In this document: in pieces, positions 40,077 through 50,046 of the stretch
Position numbering within the stretch: the stretch's first letter is position 1
How the letters are laid out: the number at the start of each line of letters is the position of its first letter
Source: Zygaena filipendulae
Taxonomy: Eukaryota; Arthropoda; Insecta; Lepidoptera; Zygaenidae
Length of the DNA: 64,000 nt
Assembly (NCBI GenBank): GCA_907165275.2
Contig: OU015659.1
Span: forward strand, 12,566,501 to 12,630,500
Direction of reading: 5' to 3'
Program-made: the position numbers and the translations under genes
The notes under the pieces: model-generated
Database searches by the model: none
Told to the model about the DNA's origin: nothing
The model's input: only the letters and a program-made list of their open reading frames with translations

Positions 40077-41345
40077 ATGTGTTTCTTCAAAACAAAATTA
40101 ACAAGATTGGTTACTCGAAGAACAATACCACTTATTGGCATTTATTTATTAGGAATGTTTATAATTTATTACACTTTATACATATTCCTGCCACTGAATC
40201 GACCGAATGCACATTTATTTATTCCATCATATTTGCACAAATATTTAAGAAACGATGAAGAAGAAGAAGAAACTTTTAAAACATATTCAAAATCAGAGTT
40301 GGTTAAACTAAAGAAGAAATTGGAGCTTATAAACGAGCAACGTGTGACGTCGAACTGCCAGTCATATGGGCCGGTGCTAGCGCAGACGCCGACGCTGGTG
40401 TTGCAGGTGGGGGGCGGGGTGGGCGCCGCGCAGCGCGTGCGCTACCTGGTGGCGGCGCTGGCGCAGGTGCACGGCATCCACACCGCGTTGCTCGTCGTGT
40501 CGCACGCGCGTTACCGCCCGCCGCTCCACCGCCTGCTCGAATCCATCGACTACTGCAAGGTCATGCAGATATACTACCCTTACTCTGTACAGCTGTATCC
40601 AGACAGGTTCCCCGGTGAGGACGACCCTACTGATTGTAAGGACATCGACACCAACAAGGCAGTGTCAGTCTGCCTCAACCGTAACGCTCTCCTCGTCGAG
40701 CAAAAACAGCACTGGTGGTGGGAAGCGAAGTTCGTGTTCGAGGATCTCGAATGGTCGTCGAGCCATGATGCGCCCGTCATCTTCCTGGAGGATCACCACT
40801 TCGTGTCTCCAGATATCCTGTTCGTGCTACCATACGCTCAGCGTGCACTCGACGATTTCCCAGAAGCCGAGTTCATCACCTTCGGCCCCACATCTAATGA
40901 TGCGAAGCGGCTTAATAATATGTTAATAGTAGATTCTTGGAAGCCGGAACACGACGAGAGTATCGCATTTAACAGAACTACTTGGAAGAAGATGAAGGAT
41001 GTAGCGGGATCGTATTGTCTGTACGACGATCACCGCTGGAGTTACTCGTTGTGGAATATGTTCTCTAAGTTTCCCGGTGGTCCAGCTGATGCGGTGTCGT
41101 TTGTCCAACCGAGGGTGTTGTCCACGCTGGGGCACGGCGGCGCTGCTAGCGGCGCGGAGGCGGCGTGGCGGACGCTGCAGCGGGCTGCGCTGTACCCGAC
41201 CGACGTGCAGGTGGAGAGCAGGCACCAGGTCGTCGCCAGGAGTGGACGGCCGGCGCCCCGTACCGCTGGCGGTTGGAGCGACTCGCGGGACCAGCTGCTC
41301 TGCATCAGCTCGGTTATCACGAACATGACTGTTGGAACTGCTTAG
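40077..41345 (+). CDS. MGAT2-like GlcNAc-transferase II paralogue, copy 2 (422 aa)
   Basis: Tandem paralogue of the gene at 38,118, also intronless. It has a basic N-tail, a strong membrane anchor (18-38), an acidic stem (59-65), then YYPYSVQLYPDRFPG (166-180), EQKQHWWWEAKFVF (208-221), YDDHRWSYSLWNMF (316-329) and GGWSDSRDQLLC (398-409). The metal motif reads EDHH (238-241) against human EEDH: relative to copy 1 the first acidic residue is kept but the Asp is His. The late metal-binding block is PRVLSTLGHGGAAS. Predicted type II Golgi protein. Anchor and stem differ almost completely from copy 1, whereas residues 97-180 are nearly identical, which points to conversion between the copies. The function is inferred from the family only. 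Confidence 0.88.
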   Translation: MCFFKTKLTRLVTRRTIPLIGIYLLGMFIIYYTLYIFLPLNRPNAHLFIPSYLHKYLRNDEEEEETFKTYSKSELVKLKKKLELINEQRVTSNCQSYGPVLAQTPTLVLQVGGGVGAAQRVRYLVAALAQVHGIHTALLVVSHARYRPPLHRLLESIDYCKVMQIYYPYSVQLYPDRFPGEDDPTDCKDIDTNKAVSVCLNRNALLVEQKQHWWWEAKFVFEDLEWSSSHDAPVIFLEDHHFVSPDILFVLPYAQRALDDFPEAEFITFGPTSNDAKRLNNMLIVDSWKPEHDESIAFNRTTWKKMKDVAGSYCLYDDHRWSYSLWNMFSKFPGGPADAVSFVQPRVLSTLGHGGAASGAEAAWRTLQRAALYPTDVQVESRHQVVARSGRPAPRTAGGWSDSRDQLLCISSVITNMTVGTA

Positions 41346-41504
41346 TGACACCCACTTTTACTACTGTGTGTATCACTTTTGTTACTGTGTGTAACACCCA
41401 CACTGTATACGTTTTGTTATATCTATTTATGGATGAATACCAGTTTTTATTTTGTTTATTATTTTATTTTCTTTATTTAAACATATTTTTACATATTATA
41501 AAGC

Positions 41505-41785
41505 GGTAAAATTTGTGAGTTTGTGAAGTTGTAAGGAGTAATCCAGAGAGGATCTACTGAACCGATTTTGAAAATTCTTTCACTTAAGGAAGCTAACGGT
41601 AGTCCTGAGTAACATACGGTACTTTTTATCCCGAAATGCGGTTTCACCCACGATAATTTCGGAGTTCCCGCGGGAATTCCGGGATAAAAAGTACTTACCC
41701 TGTGTCCTTCTCTGTACCCCTGAAAATGTGCATACCAAATTTCATCCAAATCCGTTCAGCCGTTTTTGCGTGATTGAGTAAACGT
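41505..41785. repeat. Two core-repeat copies back to back (tails B and A)
   Basis: An inverted tail-B copy (GTAATCCAGAGAGGATCTAC ... GAGTAACATACGGTAC, 41,505-41,640) abuts a forward core with tail A (GGTTTCACCCACGATAATTT ... TTTGCGTGATTGAGTAAAC). Confidence 0.75.
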
Positions 41786-41842
41786 ATGCGACGTCTAGTA
41801 GTAAATCAATGGTATGCGATGATAAGAGCTCGAAAGCGCATT

Positions 41843-42130
41843 TTCATCCGACTTGCTTCAAATTTATCGTCACTGCTCAGCGCCTATGTGTCTTAGAGTA
41901 ATGTTATATAGCCTATAACCTGTCCAGGAGTATGGACTACAATCGTACCAAGTTTGGTTAAAATTCCTTCAGTAGTTTTTGACCCATGCGTGCACATACA
42001 GACAGACAGACAGACAAAAAATTTACTGATTGCATTTTTGGCATCAGTATCGATCACCAATCACCATTCACCCTCCAATATTAATTTTGAATATATATTC
42101 AATGTACAGAATTGACCTCTCTACAGTTTT
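41843..42130 (+). repeat. Dispersed family H, copy 2
   Basis: It matches 19,467-19,735 closely and has about 50 extra bases (TATAGCCTATAACCTGTCC) missing from copy 1. It again follows a tail-A core copy. Confidence 0.8.
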
Positions 42131-42909
42131 CTTATAAGTATAGATTAGCTAATATTGTTATAATATAATAGTACCTACATTCAACATTGAACAACGTGAA
42201 ATAATATTGTATAAAAATGTATAATGTAGTGTAGTCCCTTTTCTCAGTTGAGGCGGCGCGCCGCGATTAGGGGTCGTCACTCGTCATGTCACGGGCGGCT
42301 GAGGTGTTTAAAATTTGCAACGCACACGGCCTTTGGCGCCGCGCCAGCGCGAGCGGCAGGACGCTCTCCAACTGCCCGCCGTGATGTAGCACTGCTGCAT
42401 TTGCGATGTGCTGCCGCATTTAAACCCAACTAGCTGCTCCCTGCGGTTTCAGCCGCCTTAATTTGGGAATTCCCGCGGAAACTACGTGAAACGCTTTCTT
42501 AACTGACGTCTTTTTCCTATTTGTCAAGCATATAGCTTTCGAGGCTTAGGTTATTTTCCAGAATTATTAATGATCTCTCAGGGAAACTTTTTAAGAACCT
42601 TCGAGTATAAATATTGAGAACTAGCTATGCCCCGCGGAATGCACAATTGATACGATAATGTCGGATCCGAAATAGAATAAGAGTTATATAAGGAACTTTA
42701 GTGCCGATTAGTTAATTTCCTTTTTATGAATAAAAAACAAATTGACCCAATTAGACGCTGAGTGGCCCCTGATACAGATATAACAATAAGTATACGCAAT
42801 AACGTCCGCTGTGTCAACGGCGACGGTTATTTAATTACGGAGCACAAACAGACGACGCCGACGGGGCCAGGGGCCGTCCTGATAGGTAACATAATCGACT
42901 AAGGGCGGC
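42131..42909. other. Intergenic; GC patch and core fragments
   Basis: A GC-rich patch at 42,248-42,420 has an open frame but no family signal. Core fragments occur at 42,430-42,490 (CTGCGGTTTCAGCCGCCTTA) and 42,621-42,650. No gene is supported. Confidence 0.45.
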
Positions 42910-43084
42910 CCCACAGTCTTTGCGGCGGCGGTGGCGGCGGCGGCAGCGGCAAAAACAAATGGTAGACAACATAAGAAGTTGGCCACAGCTCGCTCCGCTG
43001 ATAGCAGTGGCCAACTTCATATGTTATCTACCATTTGTTTTTGCCGCCGCCGCCGCGCGCCACCGCCGCCGCAAAGACTGTGGT
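42910..43084. mobile_element. 175-bp GC-rich foldback element
   Basis: CCACAGTCTTTGCGGCGGCG at the left is complementary to CCGCCGCAAAGACTGTGG at the right. The arms continue through GCGGCAAAAACAAATGGTAG and AAGTTGGCCAC to a 20-bp loop. It is GC-rich (CGG triplets) in the arms and non-coding. Confidence 0.85.
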
Positions 43085-43469
43085 CAAGGGGTAAGATTCC
43101 CTCTGTGTACCTATATAGGAGTTCCCAATTGAAGTGGATTGTCCAAATTATCTTCGCCGTCTTCTTATTAGGGAAATTATCCCACTGTTATTTTCCACTT
43201 TAGCGTTTTAAAAGTTAAGCGTGGTGTTGACGGTTTAAATTTTTCTCAGTTGTAATGAAAAAAAGTGGTTTTAAATGTTAAAATCTTTTTTATTTGTAGG
43301 TGTAAAGCCGTACGCTGCTGGAGGGATTTTTAAACACATGTCACATACGTATTAAAACTGTACCGCCGGTGTCTGTAGATAAATACATTGTAAATTAATG
43401 AATAAAGGGGGTGGAAAATAAATGGCTGTAGGCATTATATCTGTTATGTTCTTGTACACTGTACTTACT

Positions 43470-43665
43470 ATTATAAATGCGAAAGTAAGTTTGTTTTTTT
43501 ATTTGTTTGTTTGTCGCGCTTTCACGCCTTAACGGCTCAACCGATAATCATGAAATTTTGCACACACGTTATCAGAGGTACAGAGAAGGACATTGGTTAC
43601 TTTTTGTCCCGGAATTCCCACGGGAACTCCGTAATTACCGCAGTTGTCACCGCGGGGAACGGTTT
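43470..43665 (-). repeat. Core-repeat copy, tail C
   Basis: Inverted: TTTGTTTGTTTGTCGCGC, AACGGCTCAACCGATAATC, GGTACAGAGAAGGACATTGG and CCCGGAATTCCCACGGGAAC. Confidence 0.8.
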
Positions 43666-44194
43666 ATATAATGATTATGACGAGACTAATTCTTCGAATT
43701 TTTCGTGTGCAGGTTTAGGCACAAAATCACAAAGGTACAACCAACAAAAACCTGCGTTGTAACTTTGCGATCTGTGTGATTAGTGTGTATTTAATGTCAA
43801 GAGAATAAGGGGTTGTAGAGTGTTTTAACCTTCACAATATTGTGAACCCTAGAACCAAAGTTCGGTGAGCGAGTGAAAACTTTGCCATTATCATATTATT
43901 ATGTTGACTCCCGCGTGGTGGGTTCATTAGTCATAGTAGACACCTCACAGTCGTACAGTTGACAACTCGGCTGGAAAACAAAGAAGGTAATTGCAGCGGA
44001 ATAAATTTTACAGGAGGAGCAAAAAACCGGGAATCACTTTAGGTACTTAAAACAAACCTTCCGTATTTTAACGATTTTCTTAATTGGAATTTATCTAAGA
44101 CTAAAGCCTTTTAATGGTTGTAAGTACATATATAGAAAGAGGCAAAAAAAAAAAAAAATTCGAAAAAAATGACAGTTGATTTGTTCTTCCGTAG

Positions 44195-44394
44195 AGCAGC
44201 CGAACGAGGGTCAAAGGAGTGGACGCGGGCTAGACTTAGTAGACACAAACTGGGAGTGGATTGGCATTCTCTTTGATACTGAGGCGGCACAGGCGCATTA
44301 CAAGGAGCGAGCTGCGATAATGCGATTCGGCATATTATATGCGCTAGGAGCTCTAGGTCTAGTGTTTTTATCTTTTGCAATGATATTGCAATGA
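44195..44394 (+). CDS. Putative terminal exon of a small membrane protein
   Basis: A pyrimidine-rich acceptor (TTTGTTCTTCCGTAG|AG) opens a frame of 65 codons ending TGA. The encoded tail reads DTNWEWIGILFDTEAAQAHY, then KERAAIMR and a hydrophobic segment of about 21 residues (FGILYALGALGLVFLSFAMI), so it would be a C-terminally anchored membrane protein with a cytosolic or lumenal head. ATTAAA follows at 44,521. I do not recognise the family and could not find the upstream exon, which must end after one base of a codon. Base composition is balanced and no repeat signature is present. It could also be a chance frame. Confidence 0.4.
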
Positions 44395-44944
44395 TTTTCC
44401 TACATCGAAATAATGATAAGGCAAAAAAAGTGGAGTTGTTTGGCTACACTTTAGCCACTTGGTTAAGTGTGCTCTATATCTGCTGATTATAATTACTTAT
44501 TATATTGTATAAACTGCAAAATTAAAACTTATATTTGAGACGAGAACCGAACACTGAATCCTTATCATCATTTTTAAAACCTGGACCTACATAACTAATA
44601 TAATCAGTAATTCATAGCATAAAATACATTATTCGGTTAAGGTTTAAGAGTTTATTATTATGAGAATCAAGTGTTTTGCAGATACCTACTCTGTTTGGGG
44701 AAAGAAATGAAATAATCTCTTGTCATTAATAAACAGCTGATGGAAAATAGCAAGAATAAAAATTGATATCACTCGAAAGAAGCCTTCGGAAAAAGTTCCG
44801 CGAGCGGTCCCGGCTGCGAGGGCGATATTAGAATTCCATGAATTAAGGCGCCTCATTGAAATGCCTTATTAGGATTCAAAAATCAAAGAGACTCATATTT
44901 TTACCGCGTGGCCACAGCGGGGGCGTTCTTTGACGGCAATGAAG
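44395..44944. other. Downstream of putative exon; no gene seen
   Basis: It begins with the possible 3' untranslated region. The stretch 44,740-44,900 (GTTCCGCGAGCGGTCCCGGC, AATTAAGGCGCCTCATTG) is free of transposon signatures and of mixed composition, so it could be regulatory, but nothing proves it. Confidence 0.35.
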
Positions 44945-45130
44945 TTCGACCACAGAACCGATACAAAGCAATTTAGTATGAATACAGATGAAACCAGTGT
45001 CGCCGGATTGTAGTGCACAGAGCCAAGTCGTCGCGCACACGAATGTTCATTAACGAGCAAAGTGTATTACGCTCTATCTAGTTACGTATTTAATTAGGTT
45101 GTTTCCAAAGTTGCTCATAACGTTGCTTTG
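44945..45130. repeat. Dispersed family G, copy 4, truncated
   Basis: It has ACAGATGAAACCAGTGTCGC, GAATGTTCATTAACGAGCAA and AAGTGTATTACGC. It is cut short next to the DNA transposon that follows. Confidence 0.55.
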
Positions 45131-45135
45131 CATCC

Positions 45136-45617
45136 CTAGTGATGCTACTGCTCCACCTGCGTTATCGTTAACGTTGATGTTAATGTCCAACTACGCGTTA
45201 ATTAAGGCATTAAAATACGTGTTGGATACATTTAGTTTGCAACGTGCCGTTAAGCGTTAATTTCTAGTGAAATAACGCGTTAACACAAAATGGAGGTCGA
45301 AGCTTCAAACAGCTGTTTTTTTGCAATGGCGGTAAAAGCAGCTGTAATTTTAGACCATTTAATCTCCATAATGTCCATAATGACCTCTTTCTTTCTTTCT
45401 TTCTTCTTTCTAATGTAGCCAACACCGCTTAGTGCGCTAAATAACGCGCTAAAACCCTTTGACGTGTCCAAAAAACCGACACCCGAGCTATCGCTTAACG
45501 GTTAATGTCATTAGTAATGCCGATAGTAAATTAACCCGTTAAAATGTTGGCCACATCTACGTAATGCCAAAGCGGACTAATTTACGCGTTAACACGTAGG
45601 TGGAGCAGTAGCACTAG
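45136..45617. mobile_element. 480-bp DNA-transposon-like element rich in ACGCGTTAA
   Basis: The ends CTAGTGATGCTACTGCTCCA and TGGAGCAGTAGCACTAG are inverted repeats (one 2-base indel), possibly inside a TA or CTAG target. The interior repeats ACGCGTTAA-type motifs (for example GCGTTAATTAAG, AACGCGTTAACAC, TTACGCGTTAACACG), as expected for sub-terminal protein-binding sites. Non-coding; a CTTT microsatellite lies in the middle. Confidence 0.75.
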
Positions 45618-45690
45618 AAAGAAAGAAAGAGAAAGCATATATTTGGAAACAGAGACACACCACAGTTACAGTTAGTTAATACTTATACAC

Positions 45691-45893
45691 TAGCTGTCCC
45701 CCGCGGTTTCACTTGCGGTAATTTCGCAGTTTCCGTGGGAATTTCGGGATAAAAAGTATCCTATGTCACTCAGGACTACCGTAGCTTCCTATAAGTGAAA
45801 GAATTTTCAAATTCGGTTCAGTAGATCCAGAGATTACCCCCTACAACGTCACAAACTCACAAACTTTAGCTCTTTATAATATTAGTGTAGAAT
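45691..45893 (+). repeat. Core-repeat copy, tail B
   Basis: Forward: CTAGCTGTCCCCCGCGG, GGGATAAAAAGTATCCTATG, CAGGACTACCGTAGCTTCC and CAACGTCACAAACTCAC. Confidence 0.85.
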
Positions 45894-46424
45894 TTAAAGA
45901 AACGCAGTTAGTGTTTCTTTTTTCTCTTTGGTCTTGATTTCACCGCAAGTAGGTACCTAATAGAACCAAACAGAAAGATAACAGTAGAGTTTCTAAGAAC
46001 TAAAAAATATTACCTACAATAGTAAAGAATTTTAAATGAGTGGTAAAACAGAGCAACTTAATCAGTTCTCGGCGAGAGTGTAGCGGCTCGGGCTCGGGGC
46101 CCCCGCCTCCGCCTGCCCGTCGCTGGGCGTCACATCTCAAGAAATAGCGCGTTTCCCACTTTAATTATTGTACCTGCTAATGATCAGGTTTCTACTACCT
46201 ACGAGTGCTCCTGATTGTTAAGCTTGCAATCCGAGACCGGTTTGAAGGGAGAGCAATAAAGGGGGAAACTTGAGGAGTAAGTAATAATGACACCTAGTAT
46301 TGGCAATACAAGTTTTGGAAAAACCCCATTTTTGTTTTCTTCCTAAAGGAGTGATTGAAAACTAACGCCGCTCGGGATTTATGTCAAGAGTACCTCAATC
46401 ACTTTAGCTCACTTTCATTTGCCT
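45894..46424. other. Intergenic; short GC patch
   Basis: A GC-rich patch GGGGCCCCCGCCTCCGCC near 46,095 sits in otherwise AT-rich sequence. No gene seen. Confidence 0.4.
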
Positions 46425-46590
46425 AAAATTAATGCGAGTTTGTTTGTTTGTTACGCTTTCACGCCTTAACTACTCAACCAATCATCACAAAATTTTACGT
46501 AAATGTTTTTAGGAGTACAGAAGAGGACATAGGACATTTTTGATCCCGGAATTCCCGCGGGAACTCTGAAATTAATGCGGCAGCTGTACA
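46425..46590 (-). repeat. Core-repeat copy, tail C
   Basis: Inverted: TTTGTTTGTTTGTTACGC, CGCCTTAACTACTCAACC and GATCCCGGAATTCCCGCGGG. Confidence 0.8.
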
Positions 46591-47269
46591 TTTGTGTTAA
46601 GACTACACGTGTCTTACGAAAGTATAACTTCCAGTAATAGTGATCGATCTTCATTCTACAACCATTAGAATCAAATCGATTACTGCATGGCTATAGTTAC
46701 TTATACGTAGTTATTTATACGTTTTTCTAATTAGAAGCTATCAATCATTTTAGTCGTATCCTGCTTTTCGTATTTCCGAATTCTTTGGTAGACTTCCTAT
46801 TTTCCTTACCTACCAGCCCAGAGTCACACCTAAAATTTACTGCATAAAAGTAAAAGTACGAGTAAAATGTAATAATGTTTGGACGTATGCGTTACACTTG
46901 TACCGCACGTCGCGCGCCTCTCAACCCACTCCGTCTACAAATTAACCATCCAACTCCACAGTCCAGTGTACAAGAACAACTCAGCATAGATTAAAACTGA
47001 AGCTAGGTAGCTACGCCAAAGTACGTACGTAACGTATGACGGTTATGTGACCTTTGTCACTATAGCCGTATCGCTCAAACAAAATATACGAGAGTTTATT
47101 AAACAGCGTGGTTTAATGGCCGCACGCTGTAATCGAAATAAGGTCGATGCCGGCGATCCGAATTACGTATTCCAGCGCTGATCGGCCGAATTATGAATCT
47201 GCCCGCGCCGCGCCGCTCTACCCCTGTCACTGGAGGCGGCGCGCCGGGCGCAAAGCATAAGCTAACGCG

Positions 47270-47966
47270 TCCTTTATCCTCTATTATCATCATATACGTA
47301 TCAGCCGAAAGACGTTCATTGCAAGACATAGACCTCCCCCAAGGATCGCTACAACGACCGACCCGGCGTTTTCCGCATCCAATGGCGTCCCGTGACTTTT
47401 ACCGCATTGTTAGTCGACTTGTAGCGGGCCTAGTGCCTACCCACGCTGCGTCTTCTTCTTCTCAATCGGTCATCAGTTCTTCTATAGGTCCTATCCATTC
47501 CTCTAAATTCTATGACTATTCCTTCACTCTTCAAGCCGCACGGCTTTGGAATTCCCTATTCGCTGGAGATATTCAGGGAGCTATTGAATTCTAGTTAGCA
47601 CATACAATTAGTATTCTATTATAGTAGAATTATGTATTGTTTATTGTTTTTAGTATACAATTATTTTACGTATAAGTATCTGTATGTTGTAAGTTTACGT
47701 AGTTTCTATTATTTCTCGTATCTATATATCAGTATTTATATATTTTTGTTATTATTGAAATGTATTATGTAGTTATTAATGCCGCACTATATACCTTTCT
47801 TTTTACATCTCTCTCTGCCGGAGGAGTCTGCCTATGAAAAAATTGCTTTCAGCAATATAGGTCGCCTCATTGTACCTACGTATCCATATGTTTCTGTGTT
47901 TTGTAAATATTGTGTCTTCTACTGTGTGTGCAATAAATTAGATTTGATTTGATTTGATTTGGTACC
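47270..47966 (+). mobile_element. LINE 3' end with GATTT tail repeat
   Basis: Starts in a widespread lepidopteran motif (GACATAGACCTCCCCCAAGG) and contains the end of a retrotransposon protein, SSKFYDYSFTLQAARLWNSL, in the frame ending at 47,594. The 3' region has GAGGAGTCTGCCTATGAAA and ends in TGCAATAAATTAGATTTGAT with (GATTT)n. It is 5'-truncated and has no reverse transcriptase. Confidence 0.75.
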
Positions 47967-49060
47967 TGTATGTAATAAATTATTCATTTTAAAATTAAAA
48001 TTATTGGTTTGTAGAAGTGATTACGTTGTAAGATTTATGGTGGTGACTTACCACCTTCCTGATGTTGCTCGCGGCTTTGCTCACGTGAATTTCGGGATCC
48101 GCTTAGTCGTTGGAATGACAATAATCCTATAATAATAATAATAATAGTTGTATTCAAAGTGTTCACGCCAAGCCAAGGCGTCTCATATTTCTTTCTCGCA
48201 CATATCTCATGTCTCGTCCCATACAATCCTATTGAAGTCCTACCATCGCTAAAGTAAAATTTAATATTAAACTTATTTCTAAAGTAAAATCGTTTTATGA
48301 ATTTATTTTAAATAATGAGAATAAGTATTTCTTTGATATTGTCCGTAACAATGTAATAAGTTGTTGTTAATTTCACTAATAAATTGTGATCTTTGATCTT
48401 GGCGTTTGTAATTTCTCGCCGCCTGGTTAGACTGAACCTTTTGTGCTGTTTAACGGGTTCGCTTGATAAACACGAGTACCTAGTATATACCATCTGAATG
48501 CGTAAATAAGTATTATACATCTAATGAAACTATATTTTGTCGGTTGCTATGCTAAATCTGTGTTTTATGCGTTTGAATGTAAGTTGGAAATTACTATATA
48601 AACCACTTGGATTATATAAATATGAAACTTAGCAGGTTAGTAATTCTGTTCTGGGTTTATTTTTTATTTTATTTTACTTTATTTGGAAAATTAACAGCTA
48701 CAAAAATTTAATGAACATTTAAGTGTCAAACAAAAAAGCAGATTACAGATTTTCGCACGTGGGTTTCTATGATTTAATCTTTAGTCTATAACGGATTAAT
48801 ATTATTAATCGAAGAAATAATTGAAGAAATTTCATTAATCTTCATGTACTCATTCATGTATGTATGTAAATAAGCCGTAAATAAATAATAATCGGAAAGT
48901 GCTATACCTCCTCCTTCTATTTTCTTCTATACTCGTACCTATACTTTATCCTCATTATCCCGGTAAGATTTCCCGAGGGAATCTTTTTCAATTCACACGG
49001 GGCAAAGCGAGGGCAGCAACTTGTGGGGTAATATAGCGTGAATGTTCGATGGCATCGAGT
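47967..49060. other. Intergenic, AT-rich, no gene seen
   Basis: An ATA microsatellite at 48,130 is preceded by a degenerate core fragment (GGCTTTGCTCACGTGAATTT). Nothing coding. Confidence 0.5.
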
Positions 49061-49195
49061 GGGCAGGTCTCCCACAAGATGGACCAGTGAGCTGGTGAAA
49101 AGGTTGTATAGACGTCTTCATGGGATCAGTCGATGTGAAAATCCTTGGGGAGGCTTTTATCCAGCTTTAGACGTCAGTTAACCAATATGATGATG
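49060..49195 (+). mobile_element. RTE-type LINE 3' end fragment
   Basis: In one frame it reads RVGRSPTRWTSELVKRLY, then NPWGGFYPALDVS and a stop, followed by ATGATGATG. This matches the reverse-transcriptase C-terminus of RTE-like elements (GRPxTRWxDDI...W...GEAYVQQW). Too short to be active. Confidence 0.7.
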
Positions 49196-49844
49196 ATTGC
49201 ATCTCTCAAAAGTTTTGGAATCAGCTTTATGCAGCAGTTAAGGCAGGCCCACAGTTCGCATTGTGGCAACCCTCATGTGTTCACAAAAGTAAATCCGTGT
49301 AGAATCGTTCATTACACGCTTTCAAATTAACTCCCTGACCGCTCGCTGCTGACTAACGACAACAACCTCTATTTACTAGCCGGTAAAGTCTACAACTGAT
49401 TGCAGATCTGCAGGTTTTTAACTCATCAGGTGGACTGGTACAAATCTATGCCGTCGCTGCGCTTGTTGTTGTGCTCGCGGTGGGTCAGCTGCGGTTGTTT
49501 GCACGTTGGAGTTTTAGCATTCATCATTGTCGTTCCGAACTTTCTAATGGATCACTATTGAGTTAACAGTTTCCACATGTTTAGTGTTGGTTTGTGGAGT
49601 AACCGTTAAAACATAGCATTTTAAGTAATTATATTTTGTAGTAGGTATGTATTCAGTTAAAAAACAAATTTCTACTGGTTAGTATAGTAGGTAGTGGGTT
49701 TTCAGATATTATGTAAATCACGGGAATGCGTACTTCCGTTTCCGGAATAAGTTTGTGAGCTGAGCTTTTCAAGAAATCAGTCACAAACCAGACGTTAAAA
49801 GTCATAAACTTCTATCTATTGGAAAATTTTAATCCATACTAATA
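49196..49844. other. Intergenic, no gene seen
   Basis: Mixed-composition sequence with no clear repeat or coding signal. Confidence 0.45.
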
Positions 49845-50046
49845 TAAATCCGAAAGTGAGTTTGTTTGTTTGATTGTTGGTTTATTGGTTTGTTTGTTAC
49901 CCTTTCGCGCCTTAACGGATCAATTGATCACCATGAAATTTTATATACACGTTACCAGGAGTACAGAGGACACAGGGTACTTTTTATCCTGGAAATCCCG
50001 CTGGTCTCCGAAATTAACGCAGGTGAAACCGCGCGGGAACAGCTAG
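49845..50046 (-). repeat. Core-repeat copy, tail C
   Basis: Inverted: CGCGCCTTAACGGATCAAT, ATCACCATGAAATTTTATAT and GCAGGTGAAACCGCGCGGG. Confidence 0.8.

Noticed and set aside
47193..47594. 133-residue plus-strand gene
   Set aside because: Its end is the C-terminus of a LINE protein and the start lies in unrelated GC-rich sequence.
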